Source: Lutibaculum sp963816555
GTDB lineage: Bacteria; Pseudomonadota; Alphaproteobacteria; Rhizobiales; Tepidamorphaceae
NCBI GenBank assembly: GCA_963816555.1
Contig: CAWFLD010000007.1
Coordinates: 324,660-388,659 of the forward strand
Reading direction: 5' to 3'
Length of the DNA stretch: 64,000 bases
Position numbers and translations under genes: made by a program. Within the stretch, counting starts at the first letter, position 1, and the number at the start of each line of letters is the position of its first letter. This document shows positions 1-9,581 of the stretch, piece after piece. The notes beneath the pieces are model-generated. The model did not search any database, was not told where the DNA came from, and saw only the letters and a list, made by a program, of their open reading frames with translations.

Positions 1-373
1 GGCCGTAGATCGCGTCCGGCTCGTCGAACGCCCTCACCATCAGGCTGTCGAAGATGATGGTGAGCCCGACCGGCGCGTCGCCCTTCAGCACGAGCGTGTT
101 CATCGTGTTGAAGGTCTGCGGGTTCTGGTTGTAGGCCCAGGACGACGGCACGAGCGACAGCTCGCCGCCCTTCGGCGCCTGCGGGTTCACGTAGTCGAAA
201 TGGGCGAAGCCCGCGGCATAGTGCAGGTCGCCGAAGATCGACAGGCCGTGCAGCTCCTGCCCGGCGCCGGCCGGCGCGGCGGCGAGCGCCGGCAGCGGCC
301 CGAAGGCGCGGAGGGCGGCGGCGCCCGCCGCGCCCGTCAGGACGCCGCGTCTGGTCGGCCGGAACGCCGCCAT
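1..373 (-). CDS. Peptide ABC transporter substrate-binding protein, YejA type (N-terminal part)
   Basis: N-terminal ~124 residues of a family 5 extracellular solute-binding protein; the rest lies beyond the window edge. The product begins with a Tat-type signal (RPTRRGVLTGAAGAAAL), so it is probably exported folded. The mature start carries HGLSIFGDLHYAAGFAHFDY, which closely matches the downstream-encoded paralogue (HGLSLFGDLKYGPDFKHFDY) and the YejA group that binds oligopeptides and microcin C-like compounds. The ATG at 373 lies 7 bases after the stop of the neighbouring gene on the same strand, so the two paralogues are probably one operon with permease genes outside the window. Confidence 0.85.
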   Translation of the reverse strand, partial: MAAFRPTRRGVLTGAAGAAALRAFGPLPALAAAPAGAGQELHGLSIFGDLHYAAGFAHFDYVNPQAPKGGELSLVPSSWAYNQNPQTFNTMNTLVLKGDAPVGLTIIFDSLMVRAFDEPDAIYG

Positions 374-380
374 GCGGGGC

Positions 381-2268
381 TCACGAGCCACTCTGGATCT
401 TCGCCGCCTTGTCGGCGTCCCACCACCAGATCATCGGGCTGAAGCCGTAGTCGGGCATGTCCTTGGGCAGGCCGAAGCGGTCCCAGCGCGCGGTGCGGAT
501 GTCGGGCGTGTAGAATTGCGGCACGAGGTAGTGGTTCCACAAGAGCACCCGGTCGAGCGCCCGGGTCGCCGCGACGAGCGTCTCGCGGTCCTTGGCATAG
601 ATCACCTCGTCGACCAGCTTGTCGACGGCCGGGTTCTTGATGCCGATGACGTTGCGGCTGCCGGGCTTGTCGGCCGCCTCCGAGCCCCAGAACTCGCGCT
701 GCTCGTTGCCGGGCGACAGCGACTGCTGGAACACCTCGGTCGTCATGTCGAAATTGAAGTTGTCCATCCGGTTCTGGTACTGCGACGTGTCGACGGTGCG
801 GATCGTCCCCTGGATGCCGAGCCGGTTGAGGTTCTGGATGTAGGGCGCGAGCACACGCTCCGTGTCCGGCTGGTCGTTCAGGAACTCCACCGTCAGCGGC
901 TCGCCGGTCTTCTCGTTGACGCGCTTGCCGTTCTTGACGACCCAGCCGGCCTCGCTTGAGCAGCTCGTCGGCCTTCTCGAGGTTTGCCCGCACCTTGCGG
1001 CGGTCGCCGCCGACGGGGTTCTCGTAGGGCTTGGTGAAGACCTCCGGCGGCACCTCGTCGCGCACCTTGTCGAGGATCTCGAGCTCCTTGCCGGTCGGCA
1101 GGCCCTTGGCGGCGAGGTCGGTGTTGGCGAAGTAGCTGTCGGTGCGCGTGTACTGGCCGTAGAAGATGTTCTCGTTCAGCCACTCGAAATCGTAGGCGAG
1201 GTCGAAGGCCTCGCGGACGCGGGGGTCCTGGAACTTCTCCCTGCGCAGGTTGAAGACGAGGCCCTGCATCGGCTCGGCCTGCTTCGTCTGGAACTTCTCC
1301 AGCACGACGTCGCCGCGCCTGACCGCCGGGAAATCGTACTCCGTCGCCCAGCGCTTGGCGCTGTTCTCGGCGCGGAAGTCGAAGCGGTCGGCCTTGAAGG
1401 CCTCGAGCGCCACCGTCATGTCGCGGTAGTACTCGTAGGTCAGCTCCTCGAAATTGTAGCTGCCGACGTTCACCGGCAGGTCCTTGCCCCAGTAGTCGTC
1501 GACCCGCTGGTAGGTGATCGAGCGGCCGGGATCGACGGCCTTGATCTCGTAGGGGCCCGACGTCAGCGGCGGCTCGAGGGTCGAGCTGCCGAAGTCGCGC
1601 GGCTTGCCGTCCGGCCCGTTCGCCTCCCACCAGTGCTTCGGCATCACGTAGATCTGGCCGGTGATCTGCGGCAGCTCGCGGTTGCCCTTCTGGTCGAAGG
1701 TGAAGGTCACCTCGTGCTCGCCCGTCTTCTCCGCCTTCACGACGTTGTGGTAGTAGGCGTTGTAGAAGGGATGCGACTTCTTGAGCGTCTCGAAGCTCCA
1801 GACCACGTCCTCCGGCGTCACCGGCGTGCCGTCGTGGAAGCGCGCCTCGGGACGCAGCCTGTAGGTCACCGAGGAGTAGTCGTCGGGATACGTGGCGGAT
1901 TCCGCGACCAGCCCGTATTCCGAGCTCGGCTCGTCCAGCGAGCTCGTCATCAGCGTGTCGTAGAGCAGGCCGAGCCCGGCGGCCGGCGTGCCCTTGATGT
2001 TGAACGGGTTGAGCGTGTCGAACGTGCCGATCGCCGACTGGCGCAGCTTCCCGGCCTTCGGGGCGTCCGGGTTCACGTAGTCGAAGTGCTTGAAGTCCGG
2101 GCCGTATTTGAGGTCGCCGAACAGCGACAGCCCGTGATGCCATTCCTGCCCCCCGTCCGGCGTGGCGGCAGGCGTCGCGGCAGATGTCGTATCCTGGGCG
2201 AGGGCGGCGCCGGAGCCGGCGCAGGCGAGGCACGCGACGAGAAGGAGGCGCCCGAGAAGGCTCTTCAT
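381..2268 (-). CDS. Peptide ABC transporter substrate-binding protein, YejA type (one frameshift)
   Basis: Periplasmic family 5 solute-binding protein. The start is set at 2268 (MKSLLGRLLL) because a GGAG lies 8 bases upstream; it begins a Sec signal peptide ending near ALAQDT. The body has typical SBP_bac_5 segments, such as YRLRPEARFHDGTPVTPEDV. The frame breaks near 954, where one extra base on the coding strand turns LLKEAGWVVKNG into nonsense; removing it gives 1887 nt (628 aa) and joins cleanly to the C-terminal half ending DADKAAKIQSGS. It is a paralogue of the next gene, which uses a Tat rather than a Sec signal. The frameshift is probably a sequencing error. Confidence 0.85.
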
Positions 2269-2377
2269 CTTCTTTCTCCGCAAACGGTTTCCCGGCGAAC
2301 TTAGCGGAGGATGGCAGGCGGCGCGACAAGCGCGGGATAAAATGGACGAGATTTAATTCCCGTGCCGCCCAACGAAG

Positions 2378-2399
2378 AAGGGGCCCGAACGGGCCCCTT
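2378..2399 (-). terminator. Rho-independent terminator after the cytochrome gene
   Basis: A 9-bp stem (AAGGGGCCC paired with GGGCCCCTT) with a 4-base loop stands 34 bases after the cytochrome stop codon. On the minus strand it is followed by a short pyrimidine run (CTTCGTT). Position and structure fit termination of the leftward cytochrome transcript before the peptide-binding genes. Confidence 0.7.
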
Positions 2400-2432
2400 G
2401 ATCGATGTCGCGTGCGGGCCGTCTCGCCCGGC

Positions 2433-4258
2433 TCACTGCAGCGGCTGCGGGTTCGCCTGCAGCGTGTAGAGGTAGTGCAGCAGCGCGTGGCGGTCGCCGT
2501 CGTCCTTGATGCCCGGGAAGGCCATCTTGGTGCCCTTGGCGAAGCCGCGGGGGTCGGTCAGCCAGGCGTCGAGCTTGTCGAACGTCCAGTCGCCGCCCAC
2601 CGCCTTGAGCGCGTCCGAGTAGTTGTAGTCGGCGATGCTGGCCACCTGCCGGCCGACCACCCCGTAGAGGTGCGGGCCGACGCGGTTCGGGCCGCCTTCC
2701 TCGAAGCTGTGGCAGGCCTGGCACTTGCGCGCCTGCTTCTTGCCCGCCTCGACGTCCGTCGCGGCGATCGCGGACACGAGCTGCGAGTTGCCGCCGCCGG
2801 CCGCCTGGGCGCCCTGCTTGGCATCGGCGGCCTGGCCGCCGGTGTCCTGCCGCGGCGCCGCTGCTGGGCGCCGGTGTCCTGCCCGCCCTGCTGGGCGTCG
2901 GCCGGCTGCTGGGTGTTCGCCGGCTGCTGGTCCTGGCTCGCGGCGCCGGCCGTGTTCGGCACGCCGGACGCGGCGGAGTCCTCGGTCGGCGCCGGCTGCT
3001 CGGGAGCCTCGCCGCCCTTGGGAGCCTGCTGCACGTTCACGCCCTCGCCCGGCGTCGGGGGCTCGGCCTGGCCGGAGGCCTGACCCTGCTGGGCCTGGCC
3101 CTGCTGCGCCTGGGCAGGCTGCGCCTGCTGCTCGGCCGCCTTCTGCTGCGGCTCGGGCGAGGTCGGCTGGCCGCCGCTCTGCTGCTGGCCCTCCTGGGTC
3201 GGCTGGTCGGCCGCCTGCTGGCCGGCCTGGCCTTCACCGCCCGCGGCCTGTCCCTGCGCGGCGCCGCCCTGCGCGGCCGAAGCCTCCTTCAGGGGCGCCG
3301 GGTTCTCCTGCAGGCTGTACAGGTAGTGCAGCAGGGCGTGGCGCTTGTCGTCCTTCTTGACGCCCGAGAAGGTCATCTTGGTGCCCTTCGCGAAGCCGTT
3401 CGGATCGGTCAGCCACGCGTCGAGCTTCTCGAGCGTCCAGTCGCCGCCGACCGCCTTGAGCGCGTCGGAGTAGCTGTAGTCCGAGATGCTCGCGACCTTC
3501 CGGCCGACCACGCCGTAGAGGTGCGGGCCGACCTTGTTGGGGCCGCCTTCCTCGAAGCTGTGGCAGGCCTGGCACTTGCGGGCTTCCTTCTCGCCCTCGT
3601 CGATGCTGGCCGCGGCGACCTGCGCGGTGAGGTCGGGGCCGCCGGAGGAGGCCTCTCCGCCCTGGGCCGCCTGGTCGCCGCCCGCGGCCTGGCCCTCGGC
3701 GGGCGCGGCCTGCGGCTCAGGCAGCGGCGGCGGGTTCTCGGTCACCGTGCGCAGGTAGGCGATGACGTCGGCGCGGTCCTGCGGGTCCTTGATGCCGGCG
3801 AAGGTCATCGCGGTGCCCGGGATATACTCGCGCGGGTTCGTCAGGAAGTTGTCCAGGTGCTCGTACGTCCACTTGAAGTCTTCCGAGGACTTGTCCTTGA
3901 ACGCCTGCGAGTAGCTGAAGCCCTCGTGCGACGCGATCGGCCGGCCGACCACGCCGTGCAGCAGCGGGCCGACCTTGTTCGGGCCGCCGGCCTCGAAGGA
4001 ATGGCAGGCGTGGCACTTCTTGGCCACGTTGGCGCCGGCCTCGGCGTCGGCGGAAGCGAGGCGCACCGGCAGCGGCGTCACCTGCTCCTCTTCCTTCTTC
4101 GCTGCGCCCTCGCCCTTCTCGGCGACGGCGACGGCCCAGCCGGGCTGTTCGGGGGCTTCGACGGTGAACAGGGCTTCACCGAGGACGCCGATGGCCATCA
4201 CTGCGAGGAGGGTGCCGAGGACCGCGCCGGCGATCTTGTTGAATTCGAAGCTGTTCAT
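2433..4258 (-). CDS. Membrane-anchored cytochrome c with three heme domains (one frameshift)
   Basis: A CycM-like electron carrier expanded to three class I cytochrome c domains. The start at 4258 (MNSFEFNKIAG) is followed by one membrane anchor (about residues 8-30). Three ~100-residue domains carry CHACH, CQACH and CQACH heme sites, each with a later axial-methionine region (GTAMTF, GTKMTF, GTKMAF). They are separated by Ala/Gln/Gly/Pro-rich linkers, the second ~130 residues long. One missing base near 2865 breaks the second linker; restoring it gives 1827 nt (608 aa). Family members usually have one heme domain, so this is a triplication. It probably carries electrons between the bc1 complex and an oxidase, though that is inference. 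Confidence 0.85.
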
Positions 4259-4424
4259 ACGGGGCGGGGCTCCAGAGTGTCCGTGGCTCCGGCTCAAACC
4301 ATGTCCAGTCAAGCCGCGCAAGGGAGGTCGGAAGGCCGGTGACTGATACTCGGAATTGCTCTACGAAGGCAACCTGTATAAACGACGCAGCCGATGTTCG
4401 GAAACGCCTGAAAGGACACGCACC

Positions 4425-5153
4425 TTGTCGGCTCTCCTCGTCATTCCCGCCCGCATGAGCTCGCCGCGGCTTCCCCGCAAGCCCCTGGCGGAGATCGCCG
4501 GGCGGCCGCTTATCCTGCACGTGCTCGACCGCGCACGCGAGGCCGATGTCGGCCAGGTCGTGGTGGCGACCGATTCGGAGGAGCTCGCCGAGGTCGTCCG
4601 CGGCGACGGCGGCGAAGTCGTCATGACCCGCTCCGACCACCTGTCGGGCTCCGACCGCGCCGAGGAAGCGGCGAACATCCTCGATCCCGAGGGCAAGGTC
4701 GAGATCGTCATCAACCTGCAGGCGGACCTGCCGACGCTCGCCGCCGCGATGGTGCGGGCGGTGCTGCCGCCGCTCGACGATCCCGAGGTGCACCTGGCGA
4801 CGCTCGCGGCGCCGATCACCGCCTATGCCGAGCGCAGCGATTCGAGCGTCGTGAAGGTCGTCGGCGCGCCGATCGGCCAGGCCCGGCTGCGCGCGCTCTA
4901 CTTCACCCGCGCCGCCGCCCCCTGGGGCGACGGGCCGCTCTACCACCATGTCGGGCTCTACGCCTGGCGCCGCAGCGCGCTGTCGCAGTTCGCCCGGCTC
5001 GGCCGCAGCGCGCTGGAGAAGCGCGAGCGCCTCGAGCAGCTCAGGGCGCTCGAGGCCGGCCTGCGCATCGACGTGGTGCTCGCCGACGACGCGCCGGTCG
5101 GCGTCCACACCGCCGCCGATCTCGCGAGGGCCCAGGCGGCGCTCGGCGGATGA
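4425..5153 (+). CDS. kdsB: 3-deoxy-manno-octulosonate cytidylyltransferase (CMP-KDO synthetase)
   Basis: Activates KDO with CTP for lipid A inner-core synthesis in the cytoplasm. The N-terminus LLVIPARMSSPRLPRKPLAE is the nucleotide-binding signature of the family, and NLQADLPTL replaces the enterobacterial NVQGDEP segment, as is common in rhizobia. The start is the TTG at 4425, preceded by AAAGGA 8 bases upstream; the in-frame ATG at 4356 would add a 23-residue tail that does not resemble the family. Length is 242 aa. It is divergent from the cytochrome gene and is followed after 31 bases by pheA, a pair often conserved in Hyphomicrobiales. Confidence 0.93.
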   Translation: MSALLVIPARMSSPRLPRKPLAEIAGRPLILHVLDRAREADVGQVVVATDSEELAEVVRGDGGEVVMTRSDHLSGSDRAEEAANILDPEGKVEIVINLQADLPTLAAAMVRAVLPPLDDPEVHLATLAAPITAYAERSDSSVVKVVGAPIGQARLRALYFTRAAAPWGDGPLYHHVGLYAWRRSALSQFARLGRSALEKRERLEQLRALEAGLRIDVVLADDAPVGVHTAADLARAQAALGG

Positions 5154-5184
5154 GCTTCATCCTCCCCAGCTCAGAGAGCCGTTC

Positions 5185-6048
5185 ATGAGCCGACGCCGCA
5201 TCGTGTTCCAGGGCGAGCCTGGCGCGAATTCCCACATGGCCTGCCACGACGTCTATCCCGATCACGACGCGATCCCCTGCGCCACCTTCGAGGACGCGCT
5301 GCAGCAGATCGCCGAGGGAAGCGCCGGGCTCGGCATGATCCCGATCGAGAACTCGGTGGCCGGCCGGGTCGCCGACATCCACCACCTGCTGCCGACGGCC
5401 GGGCTGCACATCGTCGGCGAGTACTTCCTGCCGCTGCACCACTACCTGCTGGCGCCGAAGGGCGCGACGCTCGAGACGGTGAAGACGGTGCAGAGCCACG
5501 TCATGGCGCTCGGCCAGTGCCGCAAGGCGATCTCGCGGCTGGGCCTGAAGGCCCTGGTCGACGCCGACACGGCGGGCGCCGCCCGCGAGGTCGCCGAGGC
5601 GGGGGACCCGACGAGGGCGGCGATCGCCTCGCGGCTCGCCGCCGAGATCTACGGGCTCGACGTGCTGGCCGCCGACATCGAGGACGAGGCGCACAACACC
5701 ACCCGCTTCATCGTGCTCGCGAAGGAGCCGGCCTGGGCGGCGCGCGGCGTCGGCCCGATCATCACGACCTTCCTGTTCCGGGTGCGCAACCTGCCGGCCG
5801 CCCTCTACAAGGCGCTCGGCGGCTTCGCCACGAACGGGGTCAACATGACGAAGCTGGAATCCTACCAGCTCGAGGGCGAGTTCTTCGCCTCGCAGTTCTT
5901 CGCCGACATCGAGGGCCACCCGGACGACCCCGCCGTGAAGCGCGCGTTCGAGGAGCTCGAGTTCTTCACGCGCGAGTTCACGATCCTCGGCGCCTACCGC
6001 GCCAGCCCCTACCGCGAGAAGATCCGCGAGATGGCGGCCGGCAAGTAG
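5185..6048 (+). CDS. pheA: Prephenate dehydratase
   Basis: Monofunctional prephenate dehydratase (287 aa) that makes phenylpyruvate for phenylalanine synthesis. The catalytic domain opens with IVFQGEPGANSHMA, contains IPIENSVAGRV and has the catalytic Thr-Arg-Phe in NTTRFIVL. The C-terminal ACT domain carries MTKLESYQLEGEF in place of the classic ESRP loop that binds phenylalanine for feedback control; that variant is usual in alphaproteobacteria. There is no chorismate mutase domain. It is probably co-transcribed with kdsB. Confidence 0.95.
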   Translation: MSRRRIVFQGEPGANSHMACHDVYPDHDAIPCATFEDALQQIAEGSAGLGMIPIENSVAGRVADIHHLLPTAGLHIVGEYFLPLHHYLLAPKGATLETVKTVQSHVMALGQCRKAISRLGLKALVDADTAGAAREVAEAGDPTRAAIASRLAAEIYGLDVLAADIEDEAHNTTRFIVLAKEPAWAARGVGPIITTFLFRVRNLPAALYKALGGFATNGVNMTKLESYQLEGEFFASQFFADIEGHPDDPAVKRAFEELEFFTREFTILGAYRASPYREKIREMAAGK

Positions 6049-6079
6049 CGCGAGGGGCATTGCGGATCGGCGGGGCGCC

Positions 6080-6997
6080 TCAGGCCTCGCCGACGAAGTG
6101 CCGCATCAGCTGGTGCGCGATCGCCATCGGCGGCGGCACGAAGATGCCGTCGGGGTGCTCCCCGGCCAGCATCCGCCGCACCTCCTCGCGGGAGAACCAG
6201 CGCGCCCAGGCGATCTCGGTGGGGTCGATCGTCACCTCCCGCGTCGCCGCCTCGGCGATGCAGCCGATCATCAGCGAGGAGGGAAAGGGCCAGGGCTGGC
6301 TCGCGTGGTAGGCGACCTCGGCGACCGAGATCCCCGTCTCCTCCAGCACCTCGCGGCGCACCGCGTCCTCGATCGTCTCGCCGGGCTCGATGAAGCCGGC
6401 AAGCGTCGAGACCATGTTGTCGGCGAATCGCGGCTCGTGCGCGAGCAGGCAGTCGTCGCCGTGGGTGACGAGCATGATCGCCACGGGGTCGGTGCGCGGG
6501 AAGTGATGCGCCCCGCAGTTCGGGCAGTCGCGGCGATAGCCCGAATCGGCGAAGACCGTCTCGTGGCCGCAATTGGCGCAGAAGCCGTGCCGGCGGTGCC
6601 AGTCGAGCAGGCTCTTGGCCTGCGCGACGACGCCGAGCTGCTCGGGCGGCACGAGGCCCTGCACCGCGATCGAGCGGGCGTCGACCAGCTTGAGCGCGTC
6701 GCCGCCGATCTCCTCCTCGAGCGGCAGGACGAAGATCGGGCCCTGCGCGTCGGCCCCGAGCAGGATCGGGTGGTCGGCGAAGGCCCCCAGCGTCGCGGCC
6801 TCCATGCGCGTGAAGAACAGCTTCGCCGGCTCGCCCTCGGCGAGCCGCAGGAGCGGCCGGTCGCCGCAGAAGAGCACGCAGCGCGCGCGCTCGAAGTCGC
6901 GCTCGACGGCGGCGGCGTCGCCGCGCAGCTGCGACCGGCGGTCGAGCAGGGTTTGCGAGAAGCCGGTCTTTCGGCTGTGTTCGGGCATGGGGGACAT
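6080..6997 (-). CDS. nudC: NADH pyrophosphatase (NAD-capped RNA decapping Nudix enzyme)
   Basis: Hydrolyses NADH/NAD+ to NMN and AMP and removes NAD caps from RNA. The 305-aa protein has a four-cysteine zinc ribbon (CANCGHET ... CPNCGAHHFP), the Nudix box GFIEPGETIEDAVRREVLEE, and the NudC-specific SQPWPFPSSLM array just after it. A variable N-terminal domain precedes the zinc ribbon. It converges on pheA with a gap of only 31 bases. The ATG at 6997 is used; one at 6988 is also possible. Confidence 0.95.
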   Translation of the reverse strand: MSPMPEHSRKTGFSQTLLDRRSQLRGDAAAVERDFERARCVLFCGDRPLLRLAEGEPAKLFFTRMEAATLGAFADHPILLGADAQGPIFVLPLEEEIGGDALKLVDARSIAVQGLVPPEQLGVVAQAKSLLDWHRRHGFCANCGHETVFADSGYRRDCPNCGAHHFPRTDPVAIMLVTHGDDCLLAHEPRFADNMVSTLAGFIEPGETIEDAVRREVLEETGISVAEVAYHASQPWPFPSSLMIGCIAEAATREVTIDPTEIAWARWFSREEVRRMLAGEHPDGIFVPPPMAIAHQLMRHFVGEA

Positions 6998-7105
6998 CCG
7001 GGGCGGGGTGATCTTGCGGTCCCGCGGGCTGTAGCACGGCCGCTCGATCAGGAGAACGTTCCGGCCCTTGCGTTCGGGGGCGGTCTTCCTGATATAAGCG
7101 CGTCA

Positions 7106-7200
7106 GGGAGGTTGGCGGCGGACGGATCCCTCGCCAACCGGGTCAGGTCCGGAAGGAAGCAGCCCCAACGAGTACGGTTCGGGTTGCCGACCAGCCTCCC
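7106..7200 (+). ncRNA. ffs: Signal recognition particle RNA, small bacterial type (4.5S)
   Basis: Contains the conserved domain IV core GGTCAGGTCCGGAAGGAAGC (7141-7160), with the tetraloop region and the asymmetric loop that bind Ffh. The ends pair as one long hairpin: GGGAGGTTGG at the 5' side matches CCAGCCTCCC at 7191-7200 with a single G-U. It stands just upstream of dnaX, the usual alphaproteobacterial location. Ends are set by base pairing and may be off by a few bases. Confidence 0.93.
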
Positions 7201-7385
7201 GCTTTCACTTCCACATGCGAAGCCGGAAAGCCCGGCCCCAAAGCTTGGCCGCAAAGCTGGCCCCATGCCTCGCGGCGGGCGCGGCGGCATGCTAGCGTGG
7301 CGCTGGCGGCATCGCGCGGGCCTCGCGGATCCCGCCTGCCCCCGCGCGACGCGCACCGGACAACGACGACCTTCGAAGACGGCCG

Positions 7386-9254
7386 ATGGATCAGCTGACA
7401 GCGGACCAGCAGGGCTCGAGCCCCTACCGCGTGCTCGCGCGCAAGTACCGGCCTCGCAGCTTCGAGGACCTGATCGGCCAGGCGCCGATGGTGCGCACGC
7501 TGCGCAATGCCTTCTCCTCCGGCCGCATCGCGCAGGCCTACATGCTGACCGGCGTGCGCGGCGTCGGCAAGACGACGACCGCCCGCATCCTCGCCCGCGC
7601 GCTCAACTACGAGGGCACGGACGGCGCGCAGGGCCCGACGCTCGACATGCCGGGCGAGGGCGTGCACTGCCGGGCGATCCTCGAATCGCGCCACGTCGAC
7701 GTCATCGAGATGGACGCCGCCTCGCACACCGGCATCGACGACATCCGCGAGATCATCGAGGCGGTGCGCTACCGGCCGGCCCAGGCGCGCTACAAGATCT
7801 ACATCATCGACGAGGTCCACATGCTCTCGAAGGCCGCCTTCAACGGCCTTCTGAAGACGCTGGAGGAGCCTCCCGAGCACGTGAAGTTCGTCTTCGCGAC
7901 GACCGAGATCCGCAAGGTCCCGATCACCATCCTGTCGCGCTGCCAGCGCTTCGACCTGCGCCGCGTCGAGGCGGGCGAGCTCGTCCAGCACCTGTCGAAG
8001 ATCGCGGCGGCGGAGAGCGTCCAGGTCGGCGACGAGGCGCTGGCGCTGATCGCGCGGGCGAGCGAGGGCTCGGTGCGCGACGCGCTGTCGCTGCTCGACC
8101 AGGCGATCGCCCACGGCGCCGGCGAGGTGCACACCGAGGAGCTGCGCTCGATGCTCGGCGTCGCCGACCGCGGCCGGGTGATCGACCTCTTCGAGAAGGT
8201 GATGGCCGGCGACGTCGCCGGTGCGCTGACGGAGTTCTCCGGCCAGTACCGCGAGGGCGCGGCGCCCGAGGCGGTGCTGACGGACCTCGCGAGCTTCACC
8301 CACCTCGTGACGCGGCTGAAGCTCGTGCCCGAGGCGGCGCAGGACGGCTCGCTGTCGCCGGCCGAGATCGAGCGCGGCGGCGCCTTCGCGCAGACCCTGT
8401 CGGTTCCCGAGCTGACGCGCGCCTGGCAGATCCTGCTCAAGGGCATCACCGAGACCGAGAACTCGAGCCGGCCGGACGCCGCCGCCGAGATGGTGCTCGT
8501 GCGGCTCGCCCACGCCTCGACCCTGCCGAGCCCCGACGAGGTGATCCGCAGGCTGCAGGACGAGGGCGCGGCCGATGGAGCCTCCGCCCCGGCGTCTCCC
8601 GCCCGGTCGGCCCCGGCACCCGCGCCGTCGGCATCGGCTGCTCCGGCGGCTTCGCCCGCGCCTGCCGCGACCTCCGCGCAGTCCTCCGGCGGCGCAGCCC
8701 GCGCCATGCTCTCGGCCGTGCCGCAGAGCGCGCCGCGGGCGAGCGCCCGGCCGGCCTCGCGGCCGTCCGCGCAGGCGAGCGCCGAGGCGTCGCCGCAGGG
8801 CCAGCCCGCGACGGAGCCGGCGCCGGGCCCGAAGAGCTTCGCCGAGGTCGTGGCGCTGGTGCAGGAGAAGCGCGACATACCGCTGAAGATCGCGCTCGAG
8901 GCGCACGTCCACATCGTGACCTTCGAGCCGGGCCAGATCACCATGCGGCTCGGCGAGCACGGCTCGCACGCGCTGCCGCACGAGCTCGGCCGCAAGCTGA
9001 CGGAATGGACCGGCCGCCGCTGGGTCGTCGCGCTGACGCGCGAACAGGGCGAGCCGACGATCCGCGAGCAGCGCGAGCAGGCCCGCGAGACGATGCGGGA
9101 CGAGATGGCCCGCCTGCCGGAAGTGAGCGCCGTGCTCGAACGCTTTCCCGGCGCGCGGATTGTCGACATCAGAGTGAGCGAGGAAGAGCCGGCGCCGGAA
9201 GCGACCGCCGGGCTCGAGGCGCTGCCCCCCGGCGACGAGGAGGACGACACGTGA
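7386..9254 (+). CDS. dnaX: DNA polymerase III subunits gamma/tau
   Basis: Clamp-loader ATPase of the replisome, 622 aa. The AAA+ domain has the Walker A GVRGVGKTTTARILA, Walker B IIDEVHML, and sensor segments FVFATTEIRKVPITILSRCQ. The cysteine zinc module of E. coli DnaX is reduced to one Cys (VHCRAI), as I recall from rhizobial DnaX. A Pro/Ala/Ser-rich stretch (~residues 400-475) precedes the C-terminal tau domain, which normally contacts DnaB and the polymerase. I see no clear slippery A-run that would generate gamma. Its stop overlaps the ebfC start by 4 bases. Confidence 0.95.
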   Translation: MDQLTADQQGSSPYRVLARKYRPRSFEDLIGQAPMVRTLRNAFSSGRIAQAYMLTGVRGVGKTTTARILARALNYEGTDGAQGPTLDMPGEGVHCRAILESRHVDVIEMDAASHTGIDDIREIIEAVRYRPAQARYKIYIIDEVHMLSKAAFNGLLKTLEEPPEHVKFVFATTEIRKVPITILSRCQRFDLRRVEAGELVQHLSKIAAAESVQVGDEALALIARASEGSVRDALSLLDQAIAHGAGEVHTEELRSMLGVADRGRVIDLFEKVMAGDVAGALTEFSGQYREGAAPEAVLTDLASFTHLVTRLKLVPEAAQDGSLSPAEIERGGAFAQTLSVPELTRAWQILLKGITETENSSRPDAAAEMVLVRLAHASTLPSPDEVIRRLQDEGAADGASAPASPARSAPAPAPSASAAPAASPAPAATSAQSSGGAARAMLSAVPQSAPRASARPASRPSAQASAEASPQGQPATEPAPGPKSFAEVVALVQEKRDIPLKIALEAHVHIVTFEPGQITMRLGEHGSHALPHELGRKLTEWTGRRWVVALTREQGEPTIREQREQARETMRDEMARLPEVSAVLERFPGARIVDIRVSEEEPAPEATAGLEALPPGDEEDDT

Positions 9255-9574
9255 AGGACTTCACCAGCATGCTGAAGCAGGCGCGCGAGCTGCAGACGCG
9301 CATGGCCGACATCCAGGAGGAGATGGACCGCGTCGAGGTCGAGGGCTCGGCCGGCGCCGGCCTCGTCACGGTCACGCTGTCGGCGAAGGGCGAGATGCGC
9401 GGCGTCAAGATCGACCCCAGCCTCATCAAGCCGGACGAGGCCGAGATCCTCGAGGACCTGATCGTCGCCGCGCATTCCGAGGCGCGGCGCAAGGCCGAGG
9501 AGGCCCTGCAGGAGAAGATGAAGGAGCTCACCGGCGGCATGCCGATCCCGCCCGGCATCCTTCCGGGCATGTGA
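9251..9574 (+). CDS. ebfC: Nucleoid-associated protein of the YbaB/EbfC family
   Basis: Small DNA-binding dimer (107 aa) whose gene almost always sits between dnaX and recR. The start is GTG 9251, inside the dnaX stop (GTGA overlap), which indicates translational coupling. Recognisable pieces are LKQARELQTRMADIQEEM, the central GEMRGVKIDPSL and the Pro/Gly/Met-rich tail. The next gene, recR, begins 8 bases after the stop. Confidence 0.94.
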   Translation: MKDFTSMLKQARELQTRMADIQEEMDRVEVEGSAGAGLVTVTLSAKGEMRGVKIDPSLIKPDEAEILEDLIVAAHSEARRKAEEALQEKMKELTGGMPIPPGILPGM

Positions 9575-9581
9575 GCGGGCG

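Noticed and set aside
862..2304. Plus-strand 480-codon open frame
   Set aside because: Antisense shadow of the peptide-binding protein gene; no family features.
2860..2870. Programmed frameshift in the cytochrome linker
   Set aside because: No slippery heptamer or stimulatory structure is evident, and a single missing G in a repeated CAG/GCG stretch explains it; error is simpler.
6098..9574. Very long plus-strand open frame of ~1158 codons
   Set aside because: It runs antisense to nudC and out of frame with dnaX; only its last part is real ebfC. Composition is Arg/Ala/Gly-rich, as expected from third-position GC in high-GC DNA.
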